NCBI RefSeq assembly: GCF_027912675.1
Contig: NZ_CP115757.1
Location: 806,001-870,000, forward strand
Length of the DNA: 64,000 nucleotides
Direction: 5' to 3'
Source: Paracoccus sp. SCSIO 75233
GTDB taxonomy: Bacteria > Pseudomonadota > Alphaproteobacteria > Rhodobacterales > Rhodobacteraceae
Part shown: in pieces, positions 57,701 to 64,000 of the stretch
How positions within the stretch are numbered: position 1 is the stretch's first letter
How the letters are laid out: each line of letters begins with the position of its first letter
Notes under the pieces: model-generated
Seen by the model: the letters and a program-made list of their open reading frames with translations, nothing else
The model's database searches: none
Told to the model about the DNA's origin: nothing
Made by a program: the position numbers and the translations under genes

Positions 57701-58167
57701 TGGCGGCTTTCGATACGGTGAACGGCAATTTCACGACGCTGTTCAAACATCTTTTCGGCGGGGGCGAGGCAAAGCTGGTGCTGGTCGAATCCGATGACCC
57801 GCTGGATGCCGGGCTGGAAATCATGTGCCAGCCGCCGGGCAAGAAGCTGTCGACGCTGTCGCTGCTGTCGGGGGGGGAGCAGACGCTGACCGCGCTTGCT
57901 CTGATCTTCGCCGTGTTCCTTGCCAATCCCGCGCCGATCTGCGTGCTAGACGAGGTTGACGCGCCGCTCGACGACGCCAATGTCGGACGCTTCTGCGATC
58001 TGCTGGATGAGATGACCCGGCGCACCGACACGCGGTTCCTGATCATCACCCACCATGCCGTCACAATGGCCCGGATGGACCGGCTGTTCGGGGTCACGAT
58101 GGTCGAGCAGGGGGTGAGCCAGCTTGTCAGCGTCGACCTGCAACGGGCGGAACAACTGGTGGCCTGA
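54718..58167 (+). CDS. smc: Chromosome segregation protein SMC
   Basis: The 1149-residue condensin ATPase opens with MKFDRLRLNGFKSFVDPTDL and Walker A GPNGCGKSN. A very Ala/Glu/Arg-rich coiled coil of about 300 residues follows, then a hinge around residues 495-630, the return coil, and near the C-terminus the signature LSGGEQTLTALALIFAVF and Walker B ICVLDEVDAPLDDANVGRFC. GTG 54718 is the start because the first strand begins there. It compacts and segregates chromosomes with ScpA/ScpB, which are not in the window. Confidence 0.97.
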   Translation: MKFDRLRLNGFKSFVDPTDLVIREGLTGVVGPNGCGKSNLLEALRWVMGENRPSAMRGGGMEDVIFAGTSRRGARAHAEVTLTIDNRQRLAPASVNDSDGFDIVRRITRDAGSAYKIGGKEARARDVQMLFADASTGSHSPALVRQGQISELINAKPKARRRILEEAAGISGLYARRHEAELKLNGAENNLTRVDDTLDQLATQAASLTRQARAAAKYREIGAALRQAEGLLLYRRWAEADEARAAAATALQEAIAAAAAAEGAAKQALAAREAAEAALPPLREEEQVAAAVLSRVVVDREALDEAEARAAAAIEALRGRIAQLSKDIEREGQLNRDAAGVVERLEWEKRELQKAGQGHEAKQEQADLAAQEAAAALREVEVKLAELTDESARLAAQAQSAERLVSDLTSMRDRSEKAAQEAEQTASRADATGTEAEQALRSAEAAQKNAAAAVEHAEKTLTEAEEKRGTAETAEATARATRAEIEGEAGALRAEMNALEKLVARAAGDGSSLLDRISVAKGYEAALGAALGDDLGIGLADGGSGWAELPGYDETAALPAGAEPLAAQVTAPPVLLRRLSQIAVVGGAASAEASQAALLPGQCLVTRDGGLWRWDGMRVMPGEASSAAARHLEQVNRLADMRGTTEAVIARAAQASEAHEQARGQLAAANAAERTAREARREAERSLSETARAATRAESDLSMARARAESARAELVRHREDAAAARSRLAEAQRQLDALPDRGAAAAAVEAARTGVEAARIATMSRRSALDELRREANARTKRLQEIAKEESGWKLRLEQAGTRAGELTARLEATEGELAGAEGQPAALAEKRDQLREAEAAAEGRVVKAREALGTAEAALRAAAMAERDAERAASESRELRAARQARAEASREAEEAARARIMEEVELTPQALRDSLGDEVTEQAAAQLEDQIARLRASRDALGPVNLRADEDKRELEEERAKLAGEKSDLEEAIRKLRAGIASLNREGRERLLAAFDTVNGNFTTLFKHLFGGGEAKLVLVESDDPLDAGLEIMCQPPGKKLSTLSLLSGGEQTLTALALIFAVFLANPAPICVLDEVDAPLDDANVGRFCDLLDEMTRRTDTRFLIITHHAVTMARMDRLFGVTMVEQGVSQLVSVDLQRAEQLVA

Positions 58168-58304
58168 CATCTGACCGGGTTTTGCGGGCGGTTCCCTGCC
58201 CGGAAGAATGCGATTTTCTTATTTTTGTCGGAATGGTCGCCCGCCCTTGCGGCAGTGCAGCATGCGGCATAGGTCTGCGGCAAGAAAATGCAAAGGAATG
58301 TCGC

Positions 58305-58865
58305 ATGAAGCTGAATGTCATCATCACCAGCACCCGTCCCGGCCGCAATGGCGAGCCTGTCGGGCAGTGGTTTTTCGATCACGCCAAGGCCAATCCCGGC
58401 GGTTTTGACGAGGTGATCCTGTCGGATCTGCTCGACATTGATCTGCCTCTGCTGGACGAGCCGCATCACCCGCGTGCGCAGCAATACACCAAGGATCATA
58501 CCAAGAGATGGTCCGATCTGGTGAAAGGCTCGGATGCGTTTGTGTTCGTGCTGCCCGAGTATAACTACGCGCCGCCGCCGAGCTTTTTCAACGCGCTGGA
58601 CTATCTTGCGGTCGAATGGAACTACAAGCCCGCCAGCTTCGTGACCTATGGCGGCATCACCGGCGGCATGCGCTCCAGCCACGGTGCGAAAGAGATCCTG
58701 ACGACGCTGAAAGTCATGCCGCTGCCGGAACAGGTCGCGGTGCCGATGGTGTTCGATCACCTGAAGGACGGCAAGTTCGAGGCGCCGCAGATCGTGAAGG
58801 AAAGTGCCGATACGATGATTGCCGAGCTTGCGAAATGGGCGACGGCGCTGAAAACCCTGCGTTGA
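58305..58865 (+). CDS. NADPH-dependent FMN reductase family protein
   Basis: The 186-residue flavodoxin-fold protein has the FMN phosphate loop ITSTRPGRNGEPVGQWFF, then DAFVFVLPEYNYAPPPSFFN and VEWNYKPASFVTYGGITGGM. It probably reduces flavin, quinone or azo compounds as a cytosolic oxidoreductase. ATG 58305 follows AAAGGAAT; a longer frame to 58182 has no family sequence. Stand-alone between smc and ridA. Confidence 0.9.
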   Translation: MKLNVIITSTRPGRNGEPVGQWFFDHAKANPGGFDEVILSDLLDIDLPLLDEPHHPRAQQYTKDHTKRWSDLVKGSDAFVFVLPEYNYAPPPSFFNALDYLAVEWNYKPASFVTYGGITGGMRSSHGAKEILTTLKVMPLPEQVAVPMVFDHLKDGKFEAPQIVKESADTMIAELAKWATALKTLR

Positions 58866-58940
58866 CGCCGGTCGCAGAATGGGCTTCCACAACCGGGCCG
58901 ATCCGTCCTAGGATCGGCCCGAATTATGACGGAGGGACGC

Positions 58941-59396
58941 ATGTCCATAGATGCCCGGCTGAAAGAGCTGAATATCACATTGCCGGAGGCGCTTGCCCCC
59001 GTGGCGAATTACGTCCCCTATCAGCAAAGCGGAAACCTGCTGTTCATTTCGGGCCAGATTTCGGCCGGCGCGGACGGGCTGATCTGCGGCAAGCTGGGCG
59101 ATGACATGGATGTCGCGGCAGGGGCCGAGGCCGCGCGTCGCTGCGGGCTGGGGCTGCTGGCGCAGGCGCGCGCCGCATTGGGGTCTCTCGACCGGGTCAA
59201 GCGTGTGGTGAAGCTGGGTGCCTTCGTCAACTCCACCCCCGATTTCGGAGATCAGCCGGAGGTGGTGAACGGGTGTTCCGATCTGATGGTCGAAGTGTTC
59301 GGAGAGGCGGGGCGTCATGCCCGTGCGGCGGTCTCTGCCCCGGCGCTGCCGCGCGGCGTCGCCGTGGAGATCGAGGCAATATTTGAGGTGAGCTGA
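58941..59396 (+). CDS. ridA: RidA (YjgF/YER057c/UK114) family protein
   Basis: The 151-residue protein has PVANYVPYQQSGNLLFISGQ, KLGDDMDVAAGAEAARRCGL, VVKLGAFVNSTPDFGDQPEV, and the RidA signature VFGEAGRHARAAVSAPALPR. RidA hydrolyses reactive enamines/imines made by PLP enzymes; this long form belongs to a subgroup whose substrates are less certain. GGAGGG supports ATG 58941 over 58926. The stop overlaps the next ATG (TGATG). Confidence 0.9.
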   Translation: MSIDARLKELNITLPEALAPVANYVPYQQSGNLLFISGQISAGADGLICGKLGDDMDVAAGAEAARRCGLGLLAQARAALGSLDRVKRVVKLGAFVNSTPDFGDQPEVVNGCSDLMVEVFGEAGRHARAAVSAPALPRGVAVEIEAIFEVS

Positions 59397-60142
59397 TGGC
59401 ACTGCATCCGGATTTTATTCGCCTTCCAATCGCGCATCGCGGCCTGCATTCCGAGGAGGTGCCAGAAAACTCGCTGGCGTCGTTCCGCGCCGCGATCGAG
59501 GCCGGATATGGGATCGAACTGGATATTCAGCCCGCTGCCGACGGCACCCCGATGGTGTTTCACGACTATGACCTCAACCGCATGTGCGGGGATGAGGGCT
59601 ATATCAACGATATGGATCTGGACGATCTGGCCGAGCAGCGGCTGGCGGGCACGGATGAGAAAATCCCGACGCTTGCAGAAACGCTGCGCGAGGTTGCGGG
59701 CAGGGTGCCGCTGCTGATCGAGATCAAGGATCAGGACGGGCGTCTTGGCGACAATATCGGTGAGCTTCACGACCGCGTTGCTGCCCAGCTAGAGGGCTAT
59801 GACGGTCCGGTCGCGGTCATGTCCTTCAACCCGCATACGGTGAAAGCCTTCGGCAAGGCCGCGCCCGAGATCACGCGCGGCTTGACCAGCTGTGCCTTCG
59901 ACAAGGAGCATTGGCCGATGCTGGATGACGAGGATCGCGAGAGCCTCGGTTCGCTTTCGGATTTCGGGTCGTCGGGTTCGGAATTTCTGTCGCATCACTG
60001 GATCGACCTTGCAAACCCCGCCGTTGCGGCGCTTGCGGATCGGGGTGTTCCCTTGCTCTGCTGGACGATCCGCTCCGCCGATGAGGAGGCTGAGGCCCGC
60101 AAGCTTGCTGGCGGCATTACCTTCGAGAATTACCGGCCCTGA
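59396..60142 (+). CDS. Glycerophosphodiester phosphodiesterase
   Basis: The 248-residue TIM-barrel enzyme has IAHRGLHSEEVPENSLASFR, the metal Glu/Asp pair in GIELDIQPAADGTPMVFHD, LIEIKDQDGRLG, and the C-terminal WTIRSADEEAEARKL block of GDPD. It lacks a signal peptide, so it acts in the cytoplasm on glycerophosphodiesters from lipid turnover. It is coupled to ridA and to zapE by TGATG overlaps on both sides. Confidence 0.93.
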   Translation: MALHPDFIRLPIAHRGLHSEEVPENSLASFRAAIEAGYGIELDIQPAADGTPMVFHDYDLNRMCGDEGYINDMDLDDLAEQRLAGTDEKIPTLAETLREVAGRVPLLIEIKDQDGRLGDNIGELHDRVAAQLEGYDGPVAVMSFNPHTVKAFGKAAPEITRGLTSCAFDKEHWPMLDDEDRESLGSLSDFGSSGSEFLSHHWIDLANPAVAALADRGVPLLCWTIRSADEEAEARKLAGGITFENYRP

Positions 60143-61245
60143 TGGCGACGGTCACCGCGTTATATGATGCCCGCGTTCTGGCCGGGCAACTGAAGGATGA
60201 CGCGGCACAGCGCGCGGTTCTGCCTTTGCTGGACGAGCTTGTCGCGACGCTGAAGGATGAAGCCCCGAAGCAGGAACGCTCCGGCTGGCGAAGCTGGTTC
60301 GGCGGCGGTGACGATGTGGCGGCGCCGGAGGGGCCGCGCGGGCTTTATCTTTGGGGCGGGGTCGGTCGCGGCAAATCCATGCTCATGGATCTGGTGATGG
60401 AGGCCGCGCCGCTGAAGGCGAAGCGCCGGGTGCATTTCCACGAATTCATGCAGGAAATTCAGGCCGGCCTGAACGAGGTCCGCAAGCGCGGCGAACGAGA
60501 TGCGATCCGTCCGGTTGCCGAGGGCGTGGCCGATCAGGCGCGGCTGCTTTGCTTCGATGAAATGCAGATCACCGATATTGCCGATGCCATGATTGTGGGG
60601 CGGCTGTTTCAGGTGTTGTTCGAACGTGGCGTCTGCATCGTCACCACCTCCAACCGGGTGCCGGAGGATTTGTACAAGAACGGGCTGAACCGTCAGCGTT
60701 TCGTGCCGTTTATCGAACTGATCCGCGAAAAGATGCGGGTTCATGCGCTCGACAGCGATCAGGATCACCGTCAGGGCAGGTCCGCGGGCGATCAGGTCTG
60801 GTTCTCGCCGCTGAACCGCGACACCCGTGCGGCGATGAAAGAGGTTTGGGCCGATCTGACCGAAGGGCTGCACACCGAACCGCTGGTGCTGGAGGTGCAG
60901 GGCCGCAAGGTGGAGATTTCGGAACATGCCGACCGGATCGGCCGCGCCGGTTTCTGGGAGCTTTGCGGGCGTGCGCTTGGTGCCGCGGATTATCTGGCAC
61001 TGGCGAAGGCCGTCGATGTGCTGATGCTGGAAGATATTCCGCTGCTGTCATCGTCGAATTTCAACGAGGCGAAGCGTTTTGTGACGCTGATAGATGCGCT
61101 TTACGAGGCAAAAATCCGCGTCATCGCCTCTGCCGCCGCCGAGCCGGAGCGGCTTTATGTCGAGGGCGAAGGCAGTTTCGAGTTCGAGCGCACGGCATCG
61201 CGGTTGCGCGAAATGCAGGACGTGAACTGGGGCGTTCGGGAGTAA
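60142..61245 (+). CDS. zapE: Cell division ATPase ZapE (AFG1-like)
   Basis: The 367-residue protein has Walker A YLWGGVGRGKSMLMD, FHEFMQEIQAGLNEVRKRGE, Walker B LLCFDEMQITDIADAMIVG, and sensor TTSNRVPEDLYKNGLNRQRF. ZapE/AFG1 proteins associate with the divisome in Gram-negatives. ATG 60142 shares a base with the upstream stop. Normal length; no signal or membrane segment. Confidence 0.95.
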   Translation: MATVTALYDARVLAGQLKDDAAQRAVLPLLDELVATLKDEAPKQERSGWRSWFGGGDDVAAPEGPRGLYLWGGVGRGKSMLMDLVMEAAPLKAKRRVHFHEFMQEIQAGLNEVRKRGERDAIRPVAEGVADQARLLCFDEMQITDIADAMIVGRLFQVLFERGVCIVTTSNRVPEDLYKNGLNRQRFVPFIELIREKMRVHALDSDQDHRQGRSAGDQVWFSPLNRDTRAAMKEVWADLTEGLHTEPLVLEVQGRKVEISEHADRIGRAGFWELCGRALGAADYLALAKAVDVLMLEDIPLLSSSNFNEAKRFVTLIDALYEAKIRVIASAAAEPERLYVEGEGSFEFERTASRLREMQDVNWGVRE

Positions 61246-61248
61246 CCC

Positions 61249-62523
61249 TCAGCCGTTATCCCGCAGCACCTGCCCGGCGAGATACAGCGAACCGCAGATC
61301 AACAGCCGCGCGCCGGGATGCGCTGTGGCGAGCGATTGGACGGCGTCAGCGACATCATCCGATGTGGTGGCCTGTAACCCGACGGAGGCCGCGGCATTTT
61401 TTGTCGCCTCGGCAGGCAGCGTGTTTTCCTCGCCCGGAATGGAAACGGCGGTCAGCGACTGTGCCACCCTTGCCAGCGGGCGCAGATAACCGGCGACATC
61501 CTTGGTGTTCAGCATCCCGCAGATCAGATGCACCGGACGTTTCGGCATCGCTGCCAGCGTCGCGGCAATGGCCTGCCCGCCTGCGGCGTTATGCCCGCCA
61601 TCAAGCCATAGCTCGCAGCCCTGCGTTTGTGCGATCTCGACCAGTCGACCATGCCCGAGCCGCTGCATCCGCGCGGGCCATTCGGCCTTGGTGACGGCTG
61701 CCAGAGCCTCTGCCGCGCCGAAGCCAAGTGCACGCAGGGCGGCAATGGCCGTACCGGCGTTTTCGACCTGATGCGGCCCGGCGAGATTGGGCAGAGGCAG
61801 GTCGATCAGCCCGTGATCGTCCTGAAACACCATGCCGCCCGGCTCCGGCGCCGCGTGCCAATGCTGTCCCGCGACGATCAGCGGCGCGCCGAGACGCGTC
61901 GCGCGTGCCTCGATCACCTGCAAGGCCTCGTCCTGCTGCGGCGATACGACCAGGGGGACGCCGCGCTTGATGATCCCGGCTTTTTCGCCCGCGATCTGCG
62001 CCAGCGTGTCGCCAAGGAACTGGGTGTGGTCAATGCTGACCGGGGTGATGACGGTCAGGGCAGGGCGCGCGACGACATTGGTGGCGTCGAGCCTGCCGCC
62101 CAGCCCGACCTCCAGCAGCGTATAATCGGCCTCGTGACCGGAGAAGGCCAGAAACGCCGCCGCCGTGGTCAGTTCAAAGAAGGTGATCGGCTGACCGGCA
62201 TTCACCGCTTCGATCTCGGTCAGCAGGGCGGAGAGTTCGTCTTCGGGGATCAACGCACCCGCAAGGCGGATGCGTTCGTGAAACCGCGCCAGATGCGGCG
62301 AAGTATAGGCGTGAACCCGCTTGCCTGCCGCTTCCAGTCCGGCCCGGATCATGGCAAGCGTCGAGCCTTTGCCGTTGGTCCCGGCGATATGGACGACCGG
62401 CGGCAATTGGTCCTGCGGGTTGCCGAGCGCGTCAAGAAGCCGCATCAGCCGGTCAAGCGACAGGTCGATGACCTTCGGATGCAGCCCCATCACGCGCTGC
62501 AAAATGGCGTCGGAGTGGCTCAT
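61249..62523 (-). CDS. folC: Folylpolyglutamate synthase / dihydrofolate synthase
   Basis: The 424-residue enzyme has the ATP loop HIAGTNGKGSTLAMIRAGLE, HAYTSPHLARFHERIRLAG, the Mur-ligase type block LEVGLGGRLDATNVV, and ITPVSIDHTQFLGDTLAQIA, then LWLDGGHNAAGGQAIA. It adds glutamate to dihydropteroate or folates. Downstream of accD by 15 bases, the usual accD-folC pair. ATG 62523. Confidence 0.96.
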   Translation of the reverse strand: MSHSDAILQRVMGLHPKVIDLSLDRLMRLLDALGNPQDQLPPVVHIAGTNGKGSTLAMIRAGLEAAGKRVHAYTSPHLARFHERIRLAGALIPEDELSALLTEIEAVNAGQPITFFELTTAAAFLAFSGHEADYTLLEVGLGGRLDATNVVARPALTVITPVSIDHTQFLGDTLAQIAGEKAGIIKRGVPLVVSPQQDEALQVIEARATRLGAPLIVAGQHWHAAPEPGGMVFQDDHGLIDLPLPNLAGPHQVENAGTAIAALRALGFGAAEALAAVTKAEWPARMQRLGHGRLVEIAQTQGCELWLDGGHNAAGGQAIAATLAAMPKRPVHLICGMLNTKDVAGYLRPLARVAQSLTAVSIPGEENTLPAEATKNAAASVGLQATTSDDVADAVQSLATAHPGARLLICGSLYLAGQVLRDNG

Positions 62524-62538
62524 TTACGGGGTTGTTCT

Positions 62539-63489
62539 TCAGGTCTTGACCGCTTCGCCCGCTTCGGCTTCTGCATCTTGCGGGGGCAGGGCGGCGCTGT
62601 CCGGTGTGGCAGGCGCGGGCAGATCGCCGATCACTGCCGGGGGCAGCCCGGTCAGCATCCGCAGAATGGCGATCAACTCGTCGCGCAGTGCGCCACGCGG
62701 GGTCACCCGGTCGAGCATGCCGTGTTCCAGCAGATACTCCGCCCGCTGGAAGCCTTCGGGCAGTTTCTCGCGGATGGTCTGTTCGATCACGCGCGGACCG
62801 GCAAAGCAGATCAGGGCATTGGGTTCTGCGATCTGGACGTCGCCCAGCATCGCGTAAGACGCCGTCACCCCGCCCGTGGTCGGGTGGGTCAGCACGACGA
62901 CATAGGGCAGCCCGGCCTCTTTCAGCATTTCCACGGCGACCGTCGTGCGCGGCATCTGCATGAGGCTGAGAATCCCCTCCTGCATCCGCGCCCCGCCAGC
63001 GGCGGAGAACAGCACGAGGGGGCGTTTCAGTTCAACCGCGCGTTCGGCCGCAGCGATGATGGCGTTGCCGACATACATCCCCATTGATCCGCCCATGAAC
63101 GAAAAATCCTGCGCGGCGGCAACGATCCCGGTGCGGCCCATTTCGCCCTCGGCGACCAGCATCGCCTCTTTCTCGCCGGTGGCCTTCTGTGCGGCTTTCA
63201 TCCGGTCGGGATATTTCTTCTGGTCGCGGAACTGCAGCGGGTCGGAGATGGGTTCCGGCACCGCCACCTCGCGGAAGATACCGCCATCGAACAGCGCCGA
63301 AAAACGCTCGCGCGGCGTGATCGGCAGGTGATGGCCGCAATTGGTGCAGACCTGAAGATTTTCCGCCAGCTCGCGATGGAACCGCATGGTGCCGCATTCG
63401 GGACATTTGGTCCACAAATTCTCCGGCGTGTCGCGGCGCGTGAAGAAAGAGTTGATACGCGGGCGAACGTAGTTGGTGATCCAGTTCAT
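62539..63489 (-). CDS. accD: Acetyl-CoA carboxylase carboxyltransferase subunit beta
   Basis: The 316-residue protein begins with a Cys4 zinc ribbon (KCPECGTM and VCTNCGHH). It has the crotonase-like carboxyltransferase core: [59 protein letters not shown], and [19 protein letters not shown]. It forms the carboxyltransferase with AccA. The C-terminal 25 residues are a Pro/Ala-rich tail. First gene of the accD-folC pair. Confidence 0.97.
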   Translation of the reverse strand: MNWITNYVRPRINSFFTRRDTPENLWTKCPECGTMRFHRELAENLQVCTNCGHHLPITPRERFSALFDGGIFREVAVPEPISDPLQFRDQKKYPDRMKAAQKATGEKEAMLVAEGEMGRTGIVAAAQDFSFMGGSMGMYVGNAIIAAAERAVELKRPLVLFSAAGGARMQEGILSLMQMPRTTVAVEMLKEAGLPYVVVLTHPTTGGVTASYAMLGDVQIAEPNALICFAGPRVIEQTIREKLPEGFQRAEYLLEHGMLDRVTPRGALRDELIAILRMLTGLPPAVIGDLPAPATPDSAALPPQDAEAEAGEAVKT

Positions 63490-63583
63490 ATGCGGCTGCT
63501 CCTGACCAGGGTCGCGGCACAGATATGCGCTGCGTCGCGGAAATGCAATTGCACTGCGGCAGTGTAAAGGGTTTCATGTCAGA

Positions 63584-64000
63584 ATGACGACATCTTATCT
63601 CGTAGTGCTCCATTATATCGCCGCCACGCTGGTCGTGTTGCGGGTTCTGACCCGGTCGGGGATGGAACCGACGATCCGGCTGGTCTGGATCATGCTGGTT
63701 GAGGCCGTGCCGGTACTGGGTATCTGCGGCTATCTGATGTTCGGCGAGATTCGCATCGAACGGGCCGAACGACAGCGGGCCGCCGATATTCGCGCGAAGC
63801 TCAGCGGGATGTGGACGCCCAGTCCGGATGCCGTGGCCGACCCGCCGGAGCGGATCGCGGGCCTGACCGCGACGGCGCTGGCCGTGGGTGGCATGGTCCC
63901 GGTCGCGGGCAACAGGCTGCGGCTGGAACCCGAGGGCGACGATGCCTTTGACGAGATGATTGCGGCCATCGACGGGGCGCAGGATCACGTTCATGTGCTG
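63584..64000 (+). CDS. cls: Cardiolipin synthase, 5' part cut by window end
   Basis: The frame is open from ATG 63584 to the last base (139 codons, no stop), so the gene continues beyond the window. It has two N-terminal membrane helices (LVVLHYIAATLVVLRVL and RLVWIMLVEAVPVLGICGYL), then a FGEIRIERAERQ segment with the spacing of Cls, and further on NRLRLEPEGDDAFDEMIAAI and DGAQDHVHVL, the lead-in to the first HKD domain of phospholipase-D type cardiolipin synthases. The catalytic HKD is not yet reached. Divergent from accD. Confidence 0.8.
   Translation, partial: MTTSYLVVLHYIAATLVVLRVLTRSGMEPTIRLVWIMLVEAVPVLGICGYLMFGEIRIERAERQRAADIRAKLSGMWTPSPDAVADPPERIAGLTATALAVGGMVPVAGNRLRLEPEGDDAFDEMIAAIDGAQDHVHVL

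Overview
The window reads as a chromosomal segment of a GC-rich alphaproteobacterium, most likely Rhodobacterales/Paracoccaceae (Paracoccus-like). The basis is high GC, the housekeeping proteins (SMC, ClpX, ClpP, Pth, TrpB, PurM), a LutABC lactate system, the carboxyspermidine polyamine route, a cbb3 oxidase and Rhodobacterales-type DUF2924/serine-recombinase modules. The genus is an inference. About the last 39 kb is ordinary and gene-dense. The first 25 kb is accessory and partly decaying.

1-4.8 kb is a mobile module: an AlpA-like regulator broken by an in-frame TGA, a winged-helix protein flanked by repeats of GGGTTCGC, a small conserved protein, a frameshifted DUF2924 gene, an intact large serine recombinase and a translationally coupled partner. 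4.8-16.4 kb is a respiratory/nitrosative-stress cluster: a TauT/NitT-type ABC transporter coupled to nnrS, a TonB-dependent receptor, an NsrR-like Rrf2 regulator with a candidate operator, and a cbb3 oxidase operon in the unusual order ccoS-N-O-Q-P followed by a 65-residue membrane protein and a DUF2189 protein. ccoN carries a TGG-to-TGA type stop that removes the last two membrane helices.

16.4-24.8 kb is a graveyard of insertions. An FmdE-like gene has a frameshift, a nonsense codon, an IS256-family element with a 9-bp target duplication and an IS1182-family element at its 3' end. An IS5-family element with a frameshift-expressed transposase sits on the stop codon of a DUF3223 gene. A RepA-like ATPase and a P4-type integrase, both disrupted, lead to tRNA-Ser, the probable attachment site. 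These remnants look like an old satellite or integrative element.

24.8-64 kb is core genome: trpB, a DUF2237 gene, pth, clpP, clpX, tRNA-Ile2(CAT), purMN, lutABC, a UDP-sulfoquinovose synthase gene, a TRIC channel, glgX-pgm, an AEC transporter, a lysine-2,3-aminomutase-like gene, hspQ, an AI-2E permease, nspC with carboxynorspermidine synthase, a carboxylesterase, rpmI-rplT, pyk, an N-formylglutamate amidohydrolase, lrgAB with a FemAB/GNAT-like protein, smc, an FMN reductase, ridA, a glycerophosphodiesterase, zapE, accD-folC and the 5' part of a cardiolipin synthase gene cut by the window end. Many of these are coupled by ATGA or TGATG overlaps, which fixed most start choices.
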